NCBI RefSeq assembly: GCF_002709775.1
Contig: NZ_PAQR01000021.1
Coordinates: forward strand, 1-44,474
Origin: Thalassospira sp.
GTDB lineage: Bacteria > Pseudomonadota > Alphaproteobacteria > Rhodospirillales > Thalassospiraceae
Length of the DNA stretch: 44,474 bases
Reading direction: 5' to 3'
Below, one piece after another: positions 36,166 through 44,474 of the stretch. The translations under genes and the position numbers were made by a program. Below the pieces are notes generated by a model, which ran no database searches, was not told where the DNA came from, and saw nothing but the letters and a program-made list of their open reading frames with translations. Numbering within the stretch: the stretch's first letter is position 1; each line of letters starts with the position of its first letter.

Positions 36166-36395
36166 CAGCCGGGGCCTCCACCCGTCATGCGCCAGAACAG
36201 GCCCAGCACAAAGACGGCAACTGCGATCAAAAGCGCAATCAGGTTAAGCGGTTTGTGCAAAAAGGACTTTTCACGTTCGACCGACACATTTGAATTGCGG
36301 TTCCGAAACGGGCGTCTGGCGACACGCGCAACGATCATTGCGGCAGCAGCGCCGACAACAATCATGACAATTCCCCAGACTGATCCGATTTCCAT
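36165..36395 (-). CDS. Small two-helix membrane protein between era and recO
   Basis: A 76-residue protein with two predicted membrane helices (about 4-25 and 49-68), joined by a basic cytoplasmic-type loop (RVARRPFRNRNSNVSVEREKSFLHKP). It ends GLFWRMTGGGPG. It lies 48 bases after era on the same strand and overlaps the next gene by one base. It has no recognisable catalytic motif, and I do not recognise the family. With the 55-residue neighbour it forms a tightly coupled pair ahead of recO. Confidence 0.75.
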   Translation of the reverse strand: MEIGSVWGIVMIVVGAAAAMIVARVARRPFRNRNSNVSVEREKSFLHKPLNLIALLIAVAVFVLGLFWRMTGGGPG

Positions 36396-36443
36396 TAACT
36401 ACCCGGCAATTTGTGATCGATCGATTTGCGAACCAGAACACCC

Positions 36444-37382
36444 TCAGGCGTTGTGATCAAGTCCCCACATGGCAAAGCGATTGGGATCATCGCCCCAGTT
36501 TTCGCGAACCTTCACAAACAGGAACAGGTGTACACGGCGCTCGAAAATGGCTTCAAGTTCCTTGCGCGCATCGCTGCCCAAGGCCTTGATACGTTTGCCA
36601 CCCTTGCCAAGAATGATCGCCTTCTGGCCTTCACGTTCGACATAGATCGTCTGCTCAAGCTTGACCGACCCATCCTTGCGCTCTTCCCAAAGCTCGGTCT
36701 CGACCGTTGCGGAATAGGGAAGTTCCTGCTGAAGCTGGTAATAAAGCTTTTCACGGGTGATTTCGGCCGCAAGCAGTCGCAACGGCATGTCCGAAACATC
36801 ATCTTCCGGGAACATCCACGGCCCGTCCGGCATTTTGGCCGCAAGGAAGTTCACCAGATCCTGCGTACCTGCCCCCTTCTTGGCCGAAATCATGAAGACA
36901 TCGGTAAAGACATCATGGGCAAACAGGTCCTGTGACAGACGCAGAAGCTTTTCCTTGTCGGAAACCTTGTCGACCTTATTCAGCGCCAGGATCGCCTTGC
37001 GGTTCTGATCCTTCAGCGTATTGATAATCGCAAGGTCCTCATCCGTGATGCCAGTGCCGGCATCAATCACAAGAACAACAAGGTCCGCATCATCCGCACC
37101 ATTCCAGGCGGCCTTGACCATCGCGCGGTCAAGACGGCGTTTGGGCGCGAAGATACCCGGGGTATCAATGAAAACAATCTGCGCGTCTTCGGTCATGACG
37201 ATGCCGCGCACACGGGTACGCGTCGTTTGGACCTTCGGCGAGACGATGGACACTTTCGTGCCAACCAGCTGGTTCAAAAGCGTTGATTTGCCAGCATTCG
37301 GTGCACCAACGAGGGCCACAAAGCCACAACGTTGCTGATAAGGTAATCTGTCTTCGGCCACCGGTTCGGGAACCTCATTCAT
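36444..37382 (-). CDS. era: GTPase Era
   Basis: A 312-residue GTPase that assists 16S rRNA maturation and 30S assembly. The G domain has G1 GAPNAGKST (26-34), G3 DTPG (73-76) and G4 NKVD (135-138). A C-terminal KH domain (about 230-300) contains AIILGKGGKRIKALGSDARKEL. I use the ATG at 37382; a GTG one codon earlier is possible. The gene overlaps the rnc stop by eight bases, the classic rnc-era arrangement. Confidence 0.97.
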   Translation of the reverse strand: MNEVPEPVAEDRLPYQQRCGFVALVGAPNAGKSTLLNQLVGTKVSIVSPKVQTTRTRVRGIVMTEDAQIVFIDTPGIFAPKRRLDRAMVKAAWNGADDADLVVLVIDAGTGITDEDLAIINTLKDQNRKAILALNKVDKVSDKEKLLRLSQDLFAHDVFTDVFMISAKKGAGTQDLVNFLAAKMPDGPWMFPEDDVSDMPLRLLAAEITREKLYYQLQQELPYSATVETELWEERKDGSVKLEQTIYVEREGQKAIILGKGGKRIKALGSDARKELEAIFERRVHLFLFVKVRENWGDDPNRFAMWGLDHNA

Positions 37383-38058
37383 CACTAAGTTTTTCCAACA
37401 TCAATTTGGCGGCGAGCTGTTCCGCCTCGCGTTTCGATTTGCCCTCGGCACTGACGCTGTCACCGTCGCCGGTGGTCAGTTCGATGGTAAATAACGGCGC
37501 GTGCGCCGGGCCTTCACGCCCGACCATCTCGTATTTCGGTAACGGCTTGCCACGCCCCTGCAGCCATTCCTGCAATTGCGTCTTGGCATCCTGCGGCGGC
37601 TTGTTGGCTTCATCCAGAAGCGGCGTCCACAGCTTTTCAATAAAACGCCGTGCCGGTTCAAGACCACCATCAAGATAGAGTGCGGCAATCACCGCCTCCA
37701 TGCAATCAGATAAAATCGCCGGGTTTGTATCAGCCCCGGCTGCCCGTTCACCCTTGGCCATCTGGATGTGTTCACCCAGTTTGATCTGCTCGGCCACGCG
37801 GGCAAGGGTTTCACGGCGCACAAGCGCGACAAACCGCTTGGCCATCGCGCCCTCGCGCTCGCGACCAAAGCGGGTATAAAGCATTTCCGCCACAACAAGG
37901 CCCAGCACGCGGTCGCCAAGGAACTCCAGGCGCTCGTTGCCGCCGCTCAGCATATCCTTGCCTTTGGCCGCACTACGATGGGTCAGTGCGATCCGCAGAA
38001 GGTCCGGGTCGGAAAAACCGTGATCAATCTCGGCGATCACCGGCGAGCCGTCGCTCAT
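37375..38058 (-). CDS. rnc: Ribonuclease III
   Basis: A 227-residue double-strand RNA endonuclease for rRNA processing and RNA decay. The catalytic signature NERLEFLGDRVLG lies at 41-53 and the second acidic cluster in SDCMEAVIAALYLDGG near 117-132. A double-strand RNA-binding domain occupies about 157-227 (DAKTQLQEWLQGRGKPLPKY, then SKREAEQLAAKLML). Its ATG overlaps the lepB stop by one base, and its end overlaps era. Confidence 0.97.
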   Translation of the reverse strand: MSDGSPVIAEIDHGFSDPDLLRIALTHRSAAKGKDMLSGGNERLEFLGDRVLGLVVAEMLYTRFGREREGAMAKRFVALVRRETLARVAEQIKLGEHIQMAKGERAAGADTNPAILSDCMEAVIAALYLDGGLEPARRFIEKLWTPLLDEANKPPQDAKTQLQEWLQGRGKPLPKYEMVGREGPAHAPLFTIELTTGDGDSVSAEGKSKREAEQLAAKLMLEKLSDE

Positions 38059-38804
38059 CAGTTAACCCCCTGAAACAGGCGATCATAGCGGATGCTGCCA
38101 AGATCATAGACCGGCTGGGAGCTGTCCTTGGAATAGAACAGGAATTCCGCACGGCCGACCAGATTCTCAATCGGCACAAACCGGAAGCGCGACGGGAAGG
38201 CACGGCTATCGGCCGAATTGTCGCGGTTATCACCCATCATGAAGAAATGCCCTTCAGGAACGGTGAAGGCTTCGGTGTTGTCGCTCGGCCCCTGATCACC
38301 AAACATCTCAAGGATGCGATGCACCCGACCATTGGGCAGCGTTTCAATATATTGCGGCACGGCAGCAGAACGCCCGCCGCCATCGGTCAGGATGTAATCC
38401 TCGATGCGCTCGCGCTCGATCATCTTGTTATTGATGTAAAGGCGGCCTTCCTTGACCTGAACCGTATCGCCCGGCAGGCCAATCACGCGCTTGATGTAAT
38501 CCTGCGAGGTATCAGACGGCAGTTTGAACACCACGACATCACCACGCTCCGGCTCGCTTTCGAACACGCGGCCCGGAATGATCGGCAGGCTGAACGGCAT
38601 GCTGTGCTTCGAATATCCGTACGAGAATTTCGAAACAAACAGATAATCGCCCACCAGCAAGGTCGGGATCATGGAGCCAGACGGAATATTGAACGGCTCA
38701 AAAGCAAAGGTCCGAACCATAAGTGCAATAACAATGGCCCAGAAAACGGTCTTCAAGGTGTCGAGCAAACCACCCGTTTTCTTCTTATGCACAAGCTTTT
38801 CCAT
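38058..38804 (-). CDS. lepB: Signal peptidase I
   Basis: A 248-residue membrane-bound Ser/Lys protease that removes Sec and Tat signal peptides. One N-terminal helix (about 18-34) is followed by the catalytic serine S44 in NIPSGSMIPTLLVGD, the catalytic lysine K105 in DYIKRVIGLPGD, and the C-terminal GDNRDNSADSR box near 198. The ATG at 38804 is preferred; a TTG at 38819 would add five residues. The ribosome site is weak. It sits between acpS and rnc in the housekeeping operon. Confidence 0.95.
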   Translation of the reverse strand: MEKLVHKKKTGGLLDTLKTVFWAIVIALMVRTFAFEPFNIPSGSMIPTLLVGDYLFVSKFSYGYSKHSMPFSLPIIPGRVFESEPERGDVVVFKLPSDTSQDYIKRVIGLPGDTVQVKEGRLYINNKMIERERIEDYILTDGGGRSAAVPQYIETLPNGRVHRILEMFGDQGPSDNTEAFTVPEGHFFMMGDNRDNSADSRAFPSRFRFVPIENLVGRAEFLFYSKDSSQPVYDLGSIRYDRLFQGVN

Positions 38805-38831
38805 TCCGTGTTCAACCAATCAATTTTTTTG

Positions 38832-39227
38832 TCAATCTGCCGAAATCACCACGACCGCATTGGCCAGCGGATATTCGTCCGTCAGGGTCACGTACACAGA
38901 GGCAGTTTTCCCATCCGGGGTCAATTCTTCCAGGCGTGCTTTCGCACCTTCAATCAGAACCATATCGGGCTTGCCGCTGGGTTGATGTACCACACCCATG
39001 GTGTTGTGATAAACACCGCGGCGGAACCCCGTGCCCAGCGCCTTTGAACAGGCTTCCTTGGCGGCAAACGCCATCGCCAGCGAAGAAGCCGTCCGATGTG
39101 GCTTGCGTGTGGCACGCGCAATCTCGATATCGGTATAGACGCGCTTCATGAAACGCTCACCATGGCGTTCAAGAGCAGCCTCTATCCGACGGATATCGCA
39201 TAAATCCGTGCCAATCCCAATGATCAT
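38832..39227 (-). CDS. acpS: Holo-[acyl-carrier-protein] synthase
   Basis: A 131-residue phosphopantetheinyl transferase that activates the fatty-acid acyl carrier protein. Magnesium ligands D8 (GIGTDLCDIRRIE) and E58 (FAAKEACSKALGTG) are present, with K62 of the second motif. The VTLTDEYPLANAVVV end matches AcpS. The ATG immediately follows the pdxJ stop (TAA then ATG), so the two genes are translationally linked. Confidence 0.96.
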   Translation of the reverse strand: MIIGIGTDLCDIRRIEAALERHGERFMKRVYTDIEIARATRKPHRTASSLAMAFAAKEACSKALGTGFRRGVYHNTMGVVHQPSGKPDMVLIEGAKARLEELTPDGKTASVYVTLTDEYPLANAVVVISAD

Positions 39228-39977
39228 TTACGCATAACCTGCTTGCGTGCGTGCTTCATCCATTAAACGGCGCATTTCGGCAATCGCCGCTTCAAGCCCG
39301 ACAAACACCGCCTCACCAATCAGGAAGTGGCCGATATTAAGCTCGGCAATCTCCGGCATGGCCGCAATCGGCTTGACCGTTTCAAAGTTCAAACCATGTC
39401 CGGCATGAACTTCAAGCCCGATCCCTGCCCCATATTGCACAGCATGGCGGATACGGTCCAGTTCGCGCGCGCGTTCTTCCGGCGTTTCAGCATCGCAATA
39501 AGCCCCGGTATGGATTTCCACCACCGGCGCGCCAAGGCTTTTGGCCGCATCAAGCTGCGCTTCGGATGCCTCAATAAACAGCGAGACACGAATGCCCGCA
39601 TTGCCAAGCTCGGAGACATAATGTTTCAGGTGATTGTGTCCACCCGCAACATCAAGCCCACCCTCGGTCGTGCGTTCTTCACGCTTTTCCGGAACAAGGC
39701 ACACCGCATGCGGCTTGGTTTCAAGCGCGATGGCAAGCATCTCATCAGTTGCCGCCATCTCGAAATTCAATGGCAGATCAACCTCTTCGCGCAGTCTTTT
39801 CATGTCCGCATCGCGGATATGGCGGCGATCTTCGCGCAGGTGTGCGGTGATACCATTTGCCCCCGCGGCCTTGGCAAGGGCAGCCGCACGCACCGGGTCG
39901 GGCAAATCGCCGCCACGGGCATTTCGAATGGTCGCAACATGGTCAATATTGACCCCGAGGCGGAGCTTCGCACTCAT
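39228..39977 (-). CDS. pdxJ: Pyridoxine 5'-phosphate synthase
   Basis: A 249-residue TIM-barrel enzyme that makes pyridoxine phosphate from 1-deoxyxylulose phosphate and 3-amino-2-oxopropyl phosphate. The N-terminal [17 protein letters not shown] (8-24), [13 protein letters not shown] (39-51), [11 protein letters not shown] with its catalytic Glu, and [14 protein letters not shown] near 193 are all family hallmarks. It overlaps the DUF2062 gene by four bases (ATGA), with AGGA nine bases upstream. The pdxJ-acpS pairing is conserved in proteobacteria. Confidence 0.97.
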   Translation of the reverse strand: MSAKLRLGVNIDHVATIRNARGGDLPDPVRAAALAKAAGANGITAHLREDRRHIRDADMKRLREEVDLPLNFEMAATDEMLAIALETKPHAVCLVPEKREERTTEGGLDVAGGHNHLKHYVSELGNAGIRVSLFIEASEAQLDAAKSLGAPVVEIHTGAYCDAETPEERARELDRIRHAVQYGAGIGLEVHAGHGLNFETVKPIAAMPEIAELNIGHFLIGEAVFVGLEAAIAEMRRLMDEARTQAGYA

Positions 39978-40684
39978 GATCTTTCATCCTGCTTTTTGGT
40001 GGCGTGTTTTGCAGCCGTTCCGATCTTTTCCTTGGCACTTTCAAGCATGGGGCCCAGGCCATGGCGATCGGTCTTTTTCATACGGCGCAAGATGCGGTTA
40101 TGGCGATAGATCACAACCGCGCGGCGGATCGGGAAGTAAAACAGCATCCAGACGATAATGGTTGTCGGAATACACCCGACCACCATCGGCCAGATGATAT
40201 CAACAATACTGGCCCACAGAACAGCAAGCGATTCATGATCAGCCGGATCCCAGTTCCCGAAAATCAGCCCGCCGCCAACATAATTCAGGCCAAGAACGAC
40301 AAATTCCCACAGCACGGCCATATCGAAATGCACCGCAGAGCTTGCTGAATGCGCGCCAAGGATCCAGTTGCCGCAGGTATAAAGCCACAGCCAGATAAAC
40401 GGAAATGTCCAAGGATTGCCAACCACGGTTCCAAGGATCGATGCCACTACGTTGCTGCGCGTCAAAAGGCTCAGCAAGGCCGAAATGACAAAATGGAAAC
40501 CGATAAACGGCGAGAACGACACCGCCGCCCCGATGGCAAAGCCCGATGCGATGCTATAGGGCGATCCGGGCAGACGGGCGACCCGATGGGCAAAATATTG
40601 CGACGAACGGCGCCAGCCACCCCGTGGCCAGACCACGTTGCGTACACGCTGGAAAGATGATGGTTTGATACGGCGCCGAAACAT
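39974..40684 (-). CDS. DUF2062 membrane protein
   Basis: A 236-residue protein with a basic N-terminus ([16 protein letters not shown]), four predicted membrane helices, and the DUF2062 landmarks [25 protein letters not shown] (about 41-65) and [18 protein letters not shown] (near 85-102). The C-terminus is charged. The family is widespread in proteobacteria and no biochemical function is established. It is coupled to pdxJ by a four-base overlap and follows spoT by 131 bases, a common alphaproteobacterial order. Confidence 0.88.
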   Translation of the reverse strand: MFRRRIKPSSFQRVRNVVWPRGGWRRSSQYFAHRVARLPGSPYSIASGFAIGAAVSFSPFIGFHFVISALLSLLTRSNVVASILGTVVGNPWTFPFIWLWLYTCGNWILGAHSASSAVHFDMAVLWEFVVLGLNYVGGGLIFGNWDPADHESLAVLWASIVDIIWPMVVGCIPTTIIVWMLFYFPIRRAVVIYRHNRILRRMKKTDRHGLGPMLESAKEKIGTAAKHATKKQDERS

Positions 40685-40815
40685 GCGGGGTCAGTTCTGG
40701 AACAAATCAGGTAACGCAATAAAAACTAGAGGCATATGCGTAAGTGCTGACTGCGCGCTTGGCAAGGCTTTTGCACCAAATTAACCTAAAAGGTGAAGGC
40801 GTTTACAGTCCGCGC

Positions 40816-42960
40816 TTACCCGCGCGCACGTTCAACCGCATTGACCACAGGCGTCGCACGCAAGGCGGCGATGATGTTGGTCAGATGTTTGACATCGACC
40901 ACATCGATATCGATCAGCATTTCAAAGAAATCTGTCGTGCGATTGGTAAAGCGCAGATTGGTGATATTGCCATGGTTCTTGGCAATCACGCTGGTGATCG
41001 AACTAAGCGCCCCCTGCTCATGCCCCACGGTCAATCCAAGTCGGCCAATGAAGTGCTCCGGTTCGCCCTCATTATCCCACCCGACATCAAGCCAGCGTTC
41101 GGGCTGCTCGGTGAAAGTTTCCAGCGTATCGCAGTCAATCGTATGGATTGTCACGCCCTTGCCGGTTGTAACAATCCCGACAATCCGGTCCCCCGGCAGC
41201 GGGTGACAGCAGCCGGCATAATGCACAGCCATCCCCGGAATAAGGCCCTTGATCGGAATGGCATGCTCGTGCTTGCGCGCCCGTACTTTATCAAGCGGCA
41301 CGACCTTCCGCGCGGTTTCCTTGTCCTTGGTGCCCGGGAAGACCGCGTGAACAACTTCGCGCCCGGTATGATGGCCAGCACCCACAAGGGTCAAAAGGGC
41401 ATCGACCGAGGGCTGCTTGAAGATCTTGAGAACCCCTTCAAGCGCCTTGTCGGAATAGTCATAGCCTTCCTGACGGAACGCCTTTTGCAAGATCGCCTTG
41501 CCAAGGTCCTTGTACTGGTCTTCCTGCTGCTGGCGGATGAAGCGGCGAATTCGTGCACGCGCTTTGCCGCTAACAACGAACCGCTCCCAGGTCGGATTCG
41601 GCGTTTGCGCCTTCGATGTAACGATCTCGACCTGATCACCGTTATTCAAAACGGTCCGAAGCGGCACCATCGCACCATTGACCTTGGCGCCCACACAGGT
41701 ATCGCCAATGTGGGTATGGATCATATAGGCGAAATCGACCGGGGTCGCGCGCGCCGGAAGCGCGATCACATCGCCTTTCGGGCTAAAGCAGAACACCTGA
41801 TCCTGGAACATCGCAAGCTTGGTATGTTCAAGGAATTCTTCCGGCTCGGATGCATGTTCAAGAATATCCAAAAGGTCGCGCAGCCAGCGATACTGAACGC
41901 CTTCTTTCTGCTCGCCGGTCGGTGTTTCCTGTTTATAGGCCCAGTGGGCCGCCACACCGTTTTCGTTGACCTCGTGCATCTGCCGGGTTCGGATCTGGAC
42001 CTCGATCCTGTGGTTTTCCGGGCCCAGCACCGTGGTATGGATCGACCGGTAGCCGTTCGGTTTCGGCGTCGAGATATAATCCTTGAACCGGCCCGGCACG
42101 ACTTTGTAATTGGCGTGCAGATAGCCCAGCACCTCGTAACATTGCGGCATGTCTTCGACGAGAACGCGAAACGCCATGATGTCCGAAAGCTCACCAAAGG
42201 TGATATTCTTGCGCTGCATCTTCTGCCAGATCGAATAAGGCCGCTTTTCACGCCCGTAAATATCGACCTTGAGCCCCTGTCGCGACACGACATCGGTCAG
42301 TTCCGAAACAATCCGGCTGACAACGTTGTCGTCCTTCTGGCGCAGGAACTCCAGACGCGCCAGGATCGAATCCCTTGCTTCGGGATTGATATGCTGGAAG
42401 GCAAGGTCTTCAAGCTCTTCCTTGATGTCATGCATACCGATGCGCTCGGCAAGCGGAGCATAAATCTCAAGCGTTTCGGCCGCGATCCGCACGCGCTTTT
42501 CGGGCTTGGAGATATAATGCAGGGTGCGCATGTTATGCAGACGGTCGGCCAGCTTGACCAGCAGAACGCGAATGTCTTCGGACATCGCCAAAAGCAGCTT
42601 GCGGAAGTTTTCCGCCTGCTTGGAATCTGCTGATTTAAGTTCGATCTGGGTCAGCTTGGTCACACCATCGACCAGCTTCATGATGTTCGACCCGAAAAGC
42701 TTGGTGATCTCTTCGGGGGTTGCATCAGTATCTTCGATGGTGTCGTGCAAAAGGGCTGTGATGATCGTGTCGCAATCAAGCTTGTAATTCGTCAGAATGC
42801 CTGCGACTTCGATCGGATGGGAAAAATACGGGTCACCGGATGCGCGCTTTTGCGAACCATGTTTCTGGGTTGCATAGACATAGGCCCGGTTCAGCGTGGT
42901 TTCACACGCGTCGGGGTCATATGCCTTAACCCGTTCAACAAGTTCGTATTGGCGCATCAT
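40816..42960 (-). CDS. spoT: Bifunctional (p)ppGpp synthetase/hydrolase (RelA/SpoT homologue)
   Basis: A 714-residue long RSH protein that makes and degrades the stringent-response alarmone. The N-terminal HD hydrolase domain has LLHDTIEDTDATPEEI (HD at 72-73). The synthetase domain has YGREKRPYSIWQKM and the RFKD motif (291-294), the form found in bifunctional rather than synthetase-only enzymes. TGS (about 390-450), the conserved-cysteine/helical region (YAGCCHPLPGDRIVG) and a C-terminal ACT domain (about 640-714) follow. GGAGA lies nine bases before the ATG. It is leftward after rpoZ, but a strong terminator separates them. Confidence 0.96.
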   Translation of the reverse strand: MMRQYELVERVKAYDPDACETTLNRAYVYATQKHGSQKRASGDPYFSHPIEVAGILTNYKLDCDTIITALLHDTIEDTDATPEEITKLFGSNIMKLVDGVTKLTQIELKSADSKQAENFRKLLLAMSEDIRVLLVKLADRLHNMRTLHYISKPEKRVRIAAETLEIYAPLAERIGMHDIKEELEDLAFQHINPEARDSILARLEFLRQKDDNVVSRIVSELTDVVSRQGLKVDIYGREKRPYSIWQKMQRKNITFGELSDIMAFRVLVEDMPQCYEVLGYLHANYKVVPGRFKDYISTPKPNGYRSIHTTVLGPENHRIEVQIRTRQMHEVNENGVAAHWAYKQETPTGEQKEGVQYRWLRDLLDILEHASEPEEFLEHTKLAMFQDQVFCFSPKGDVIALPARATPVDFAYMIHTHIGDTCVGAKVNGAMVPLRTVLNNGDQVEIVTSKAQTPNPTWERFVVSGKARARIRRFIRQQQEDQYKDLGKAILQKAFRQEGYDYSDKALEGVLKIFKQPSVDALLTLVGAGHHTGREVVHAVFPGTKDKETARKVVPLDKVRARKHEHAIPIKGLIPGMAVHYAGCCHPLPGDRIVGIVTTGKGVTIHTIDCDTLETFTEQPERWLDVGWDNEGEPEHFIGRLGLTVGHEQGALSSITSVIAKNHGNITNLRFTNRTTDFFEMLIDIDVVDVKHLTNIIAALRATPVVNAVERARG

Positions 42961-43032
42961 TCAGGGGCGTCTCCGCAATTATCCAATGGGAACAGTCTGG
43001 GTTCCCATTTCTTAAGATAGTACGATCTGGAC

Positions 43033-43066
43033 AAAAAAAAGCCACGGAAGATAAACACCGTGGCTC
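43033..43066 (-). terminator. Terminator between rpoZ and spoT
   Basis: Stem AGCCACGG/CCGTGGCT (43040-43047 with 43058-43065), a ten-base loop, and a run of eight T residues on the leftward strand. It should end the rpoZ transcript, giving spoT its own promoter in the short gap after it. Confidence 0.9.
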
Positions 43067-43103
43067 TTCTTTTGAAAAGGTTCAGATCAAAACCGGTCTG
43101 ACC

Positions 43104-43436
43104 TTATTCTTCTTCCGACGGAGCAACTACACCAGCAGAAGCGTCTTCAACGGCTTCGGCAACCAGTTTCGGACCGAAATCGTCTTCTGATTCTTCCGGC
43201 TCGTCGCTTTCAACATGCCGCTGCAGACCCTGCACCATGCCATTGCGCAGATCGTCGAAATCAACCTTTACTTCGGCGATTTCGCGCAGCGCAACAACCG
43301 GGTTCTTGTCGTTGTCACGATCAATGGTCAGTTCTGCACCGGCCGAGATGTTGCGTGCACGCTGAGCAGCAAGCATTACAAGCTCAAAGCGGTTCGGAAT
43401 CTTGTCAACGCAATCTTCGACGGTAACGCGCGCCAT
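43104..43436 (-). CDS. rpoZ: RNA polymerase omega subunit
   Basis: A 110-residue small RNA polymerase subunit that chaperones beta-prime and takes part in the ppGpp response. It starts [31 protein letters not shown], nearly invariant in alphaproteobacteria, and has [10 protein letters not shown] and the acidic C-terminal extension of the class ([13 protein letters not shown]). It is the usual neighbour of spoT. It lies 112 bases downstream of folK on the same strand. Confidence 0.97.
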   Translation of the reverse strand: MARVTVEDCVDKIPNRFELVMLAAQRARNISAGAELTIDRDNDKNPVVALREIAEVKVDFDDLRNGMVQGLQRHVESDEPEESEDDFGPKLVAEAVEDASAGVVAPSEEE

Positions 43437-43548
43437 AAATGTCTCCAGAAATACTTTTGGGGTGTCCAGACCGAGCTTTATAGCGCCGGATCACTTGTGT
43501 TGCAACAGCGAAACCACTCTTTCGATCAGGTTTTCTTGTGCTTATTCT

Positions 43549-44067
43549 TCAGCTTTCCGCCTGCTTGCGAATCTGTTGATCCGCCGGCAGATCGGAAATC
43601 AGATCTTCCACATCGCGCGCCAGCACCGGATGCACCCAGTCGGCCACCACATCGCGTAGCGGCAATAGCACAAATGCACGCTCGGCCATGCGCGGATGAG
43701 GCACCTGAATGCCGCCCTCTTCACGCACCAGCTCCCTGCCATAGGCAATCAGATCAAGGTCAATGACGCGGGCTGCGTTGCGTTCACGGCGCACACGGCC
43801 AAATTCGGCCTCGACTTCATGCAACCGCTCCAGAAGATCATGTGCTGAAAGATCGGTCGAAATCCGTGCAACGCCGTTCACGTACCAGGGCTGATCAGAA
43901 ATCGGCACCGGTGCGGTTTCATAAAAGGATGACACCAGATCAATCGAAATATCGCCATTCTCGGCCAAACGACGCAGGGCGGCTTTCAATGTCTGCGCAG
44001 GCGCACCATATTCTTCGGTAGGCAAATTTGCACCGAAAGCAATCAGGATAGCGTCATCCGCGATCAT
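43549..44067 (-). CDS. folK: 2-amino-4-hydroxy-6-hydroxymethyldihydropteridine pyrophosphokinase
   Basis: A 172-residue HPPK that transfers pyrophosphate from ATP to the pterin in folate synthesis. The motifs are ILIAFGANLP near the start, SSFYETAPVPISDQPWYVNGV, the FGRVRRERNAARVIDLDLIAYG block with the two magnesium-binding aspartates (IDLDLI), and PHPRMAERAFVLLPL. I set the start at MIADDAILIAFGANL (44067). An in-frame TTG at 44136 would add 23 unusual residues, but the ribosome site for 44067 is weak, so the start is uncertain. Confidence 0.93.
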   Translation of the reverse strand: MIADDAILIAFGANLPTEEYGAPAQTLKAALRRLAENGDISIDLVSSFYETAPVPISDQPWYVNGVARISTDLSAHDLLERLHEVEAEFGRVRRERNAARVIDLDLIAYGRELVREEGGIQVPHPRMAERAFVLLPLRDVVADWVHPVLARDVEDLISDLPADQQIRKQAES

Positions 44068-44283
44068 GCTGGTGTCTGACGGTGAAGAATTGCGCACAAA
44101 GAAGACCTTCGGTTCGATGTCTGGACGGCGAAACAAGTTCGGAAAGACGGCATATCTAAGGGAGCCATCATACTCTGTCCACGATATTTTCGCCTTTCTT
44201 TGTATCCTGTGCCACGGTAGATATTAAGTGTTCCGTTTTTTTGGGAACTGCATAATTAAATTTGATGTTTGAGGAATTTTACG

Positions 44284-44474
44284 ATGATTTTTTACCCGCA
44301 GGAACGCATCGGGTTGTTTATTGACGGCTCCAACCTGTACGCCGCAGCCCGGGCTCTTGGCTTTGATATTGATTACAAACGCCTTTTAGAACTTTTTTCC
44401 CAAAAAGGTCAGCTTATCCGAGCCTTCTACTATACCGCCCTGATCGAGGATCAGGAATATTCCCCGATCCGCCC
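44284..44474 (+). CDS. NYN-domain protein (DUF88/LabA-like), N-terminal part
   Basis: The first 63 codons of a rightward gene cut by the right edge. The translation starts MIFYPQERIGLFIDGSNLYAA, with the NYN/PIN-like hallmark IDGSNLY, whose aspartate is a predicted metal ligand, then ALGFDIDYKRLLELFSQKGQ and AFYYTALIEDQEYSPIRP. NYN proteins are predicted or proven RNases. A clear GAGGA ribosome site lies about eight bases before the ATG. The rest of the domain is not visible. Confidence 0.88.
   Translation, partial: MIFYPQERIGLFIDGSNLYAAARALGFDIDYKRLLELFSQKGQLIRAFYYTALIEDQEYSPIR

Noticed and set aside
40744..42633. A 629-codon rightward open frame antisense to spoT
   Set aside because: spoT on the other strand has complete RSH domains and a ribosome site. 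The antisense frame has no family resemblance and follows from codon bias. The same applies to long antisense frames at 33135-34367 (parC) and 13352-14500 (metY).

Overview
The window is about 44.5 kb of ordinary-looking bacterial chromosome, densely packed with core genes. I see no insertion sequence, prophage, CRISPR array, tRNA or rRNA. Several features point to an alphaproteobacterium of the Rhodospirillales, and moderate GC with marine-type TRAP/LIV transport would suit a Thalassospira-like organism: a Ros/MucR regulator, a 284-residue MotA, a MotB beginning MPDIVIKKIKKGG, a bacterial Ate/Bpt leucyltransferase, a DUF1127 protein, and the order folK-rpoZ-spoT-pdxJ-acpS-lepB-rnc-era-recO. 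The genus is inference; the class is well supported.

Layout, left to right. 1-2.5 kb: leftward operon rpiB-glyA-nrdR-ribD (ribD runs off the left edge). 2.9-3.4 kb: MucR-type regulator ending in a shared bidirectional terminator. 3.5-9.2 kb: leftward branched-chain amino acid ABC operon livH-livM-livG-livF-DUF6867-like-livK, with the binding-protein gene last, behind two hairpins. 9.5-13.1 kb: a small conserved gene, then a leftward valine-catabolism operon (acyl-CoA dehydrogenase, 3-hydroxyisobutyryl-CoA hydrolase, mmsB). 13.3-17.8 kb: rightward O-acetylhomoserine sulfhydrylase, DeoR regulator with MFS transporter, and hemB. 17.9-22.4 kb: HAD protein, DUF1127 peptide, malonyl-CoA synthetase and ornithine decarboxylase. 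22.7-26.3 kb: aldehyde dehydrogenase, threonine dehydratase and a flavin reductase. 26.6-29.3 kb: motA-motB and ate/bpt. 29.5-32.6 kb: a 2-oxoacid-type TRAP transporter split into a rightward P gene and a leftward QM pair. 32.9-44.1 kb: leftward housekeeping run parC, recO, two tiny membrane-protein genes, era, rnc, lepB, acpS, pdxJ, DUF2062, spoT, rpoZ, folK. 44.3 kb to the end: start of a rightward NYN-domain gene.

How the genes work together: the LIV transporter lies next to three consecutive steps of valine breakdown, suggesting import plus catabolism of branched-chain amino acids. The catabolic promoter has a MerR/LiuR-like palindrome. The most interesting non-coding signal is an 8-6-8 inverted repeat, ATTYGGTA-N6-TACCRAAT, present once in each of two divergent promoter regions 9.4 kb apart (valine catabolism/O-acetylhomoserine sulfhydrylase, and ornithine decarboxylase/aldehyde dehydrogenase). 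It may be the operator of one unidentified regulator. Other leads are a structured leader with a 43-codon upstream frame before ornithine decarboxylase, a possible leader peptide before threonine dehydratase, and an unusual pair of very small membrane proteins between era and recO. No wholly new multi-gene system is evident.
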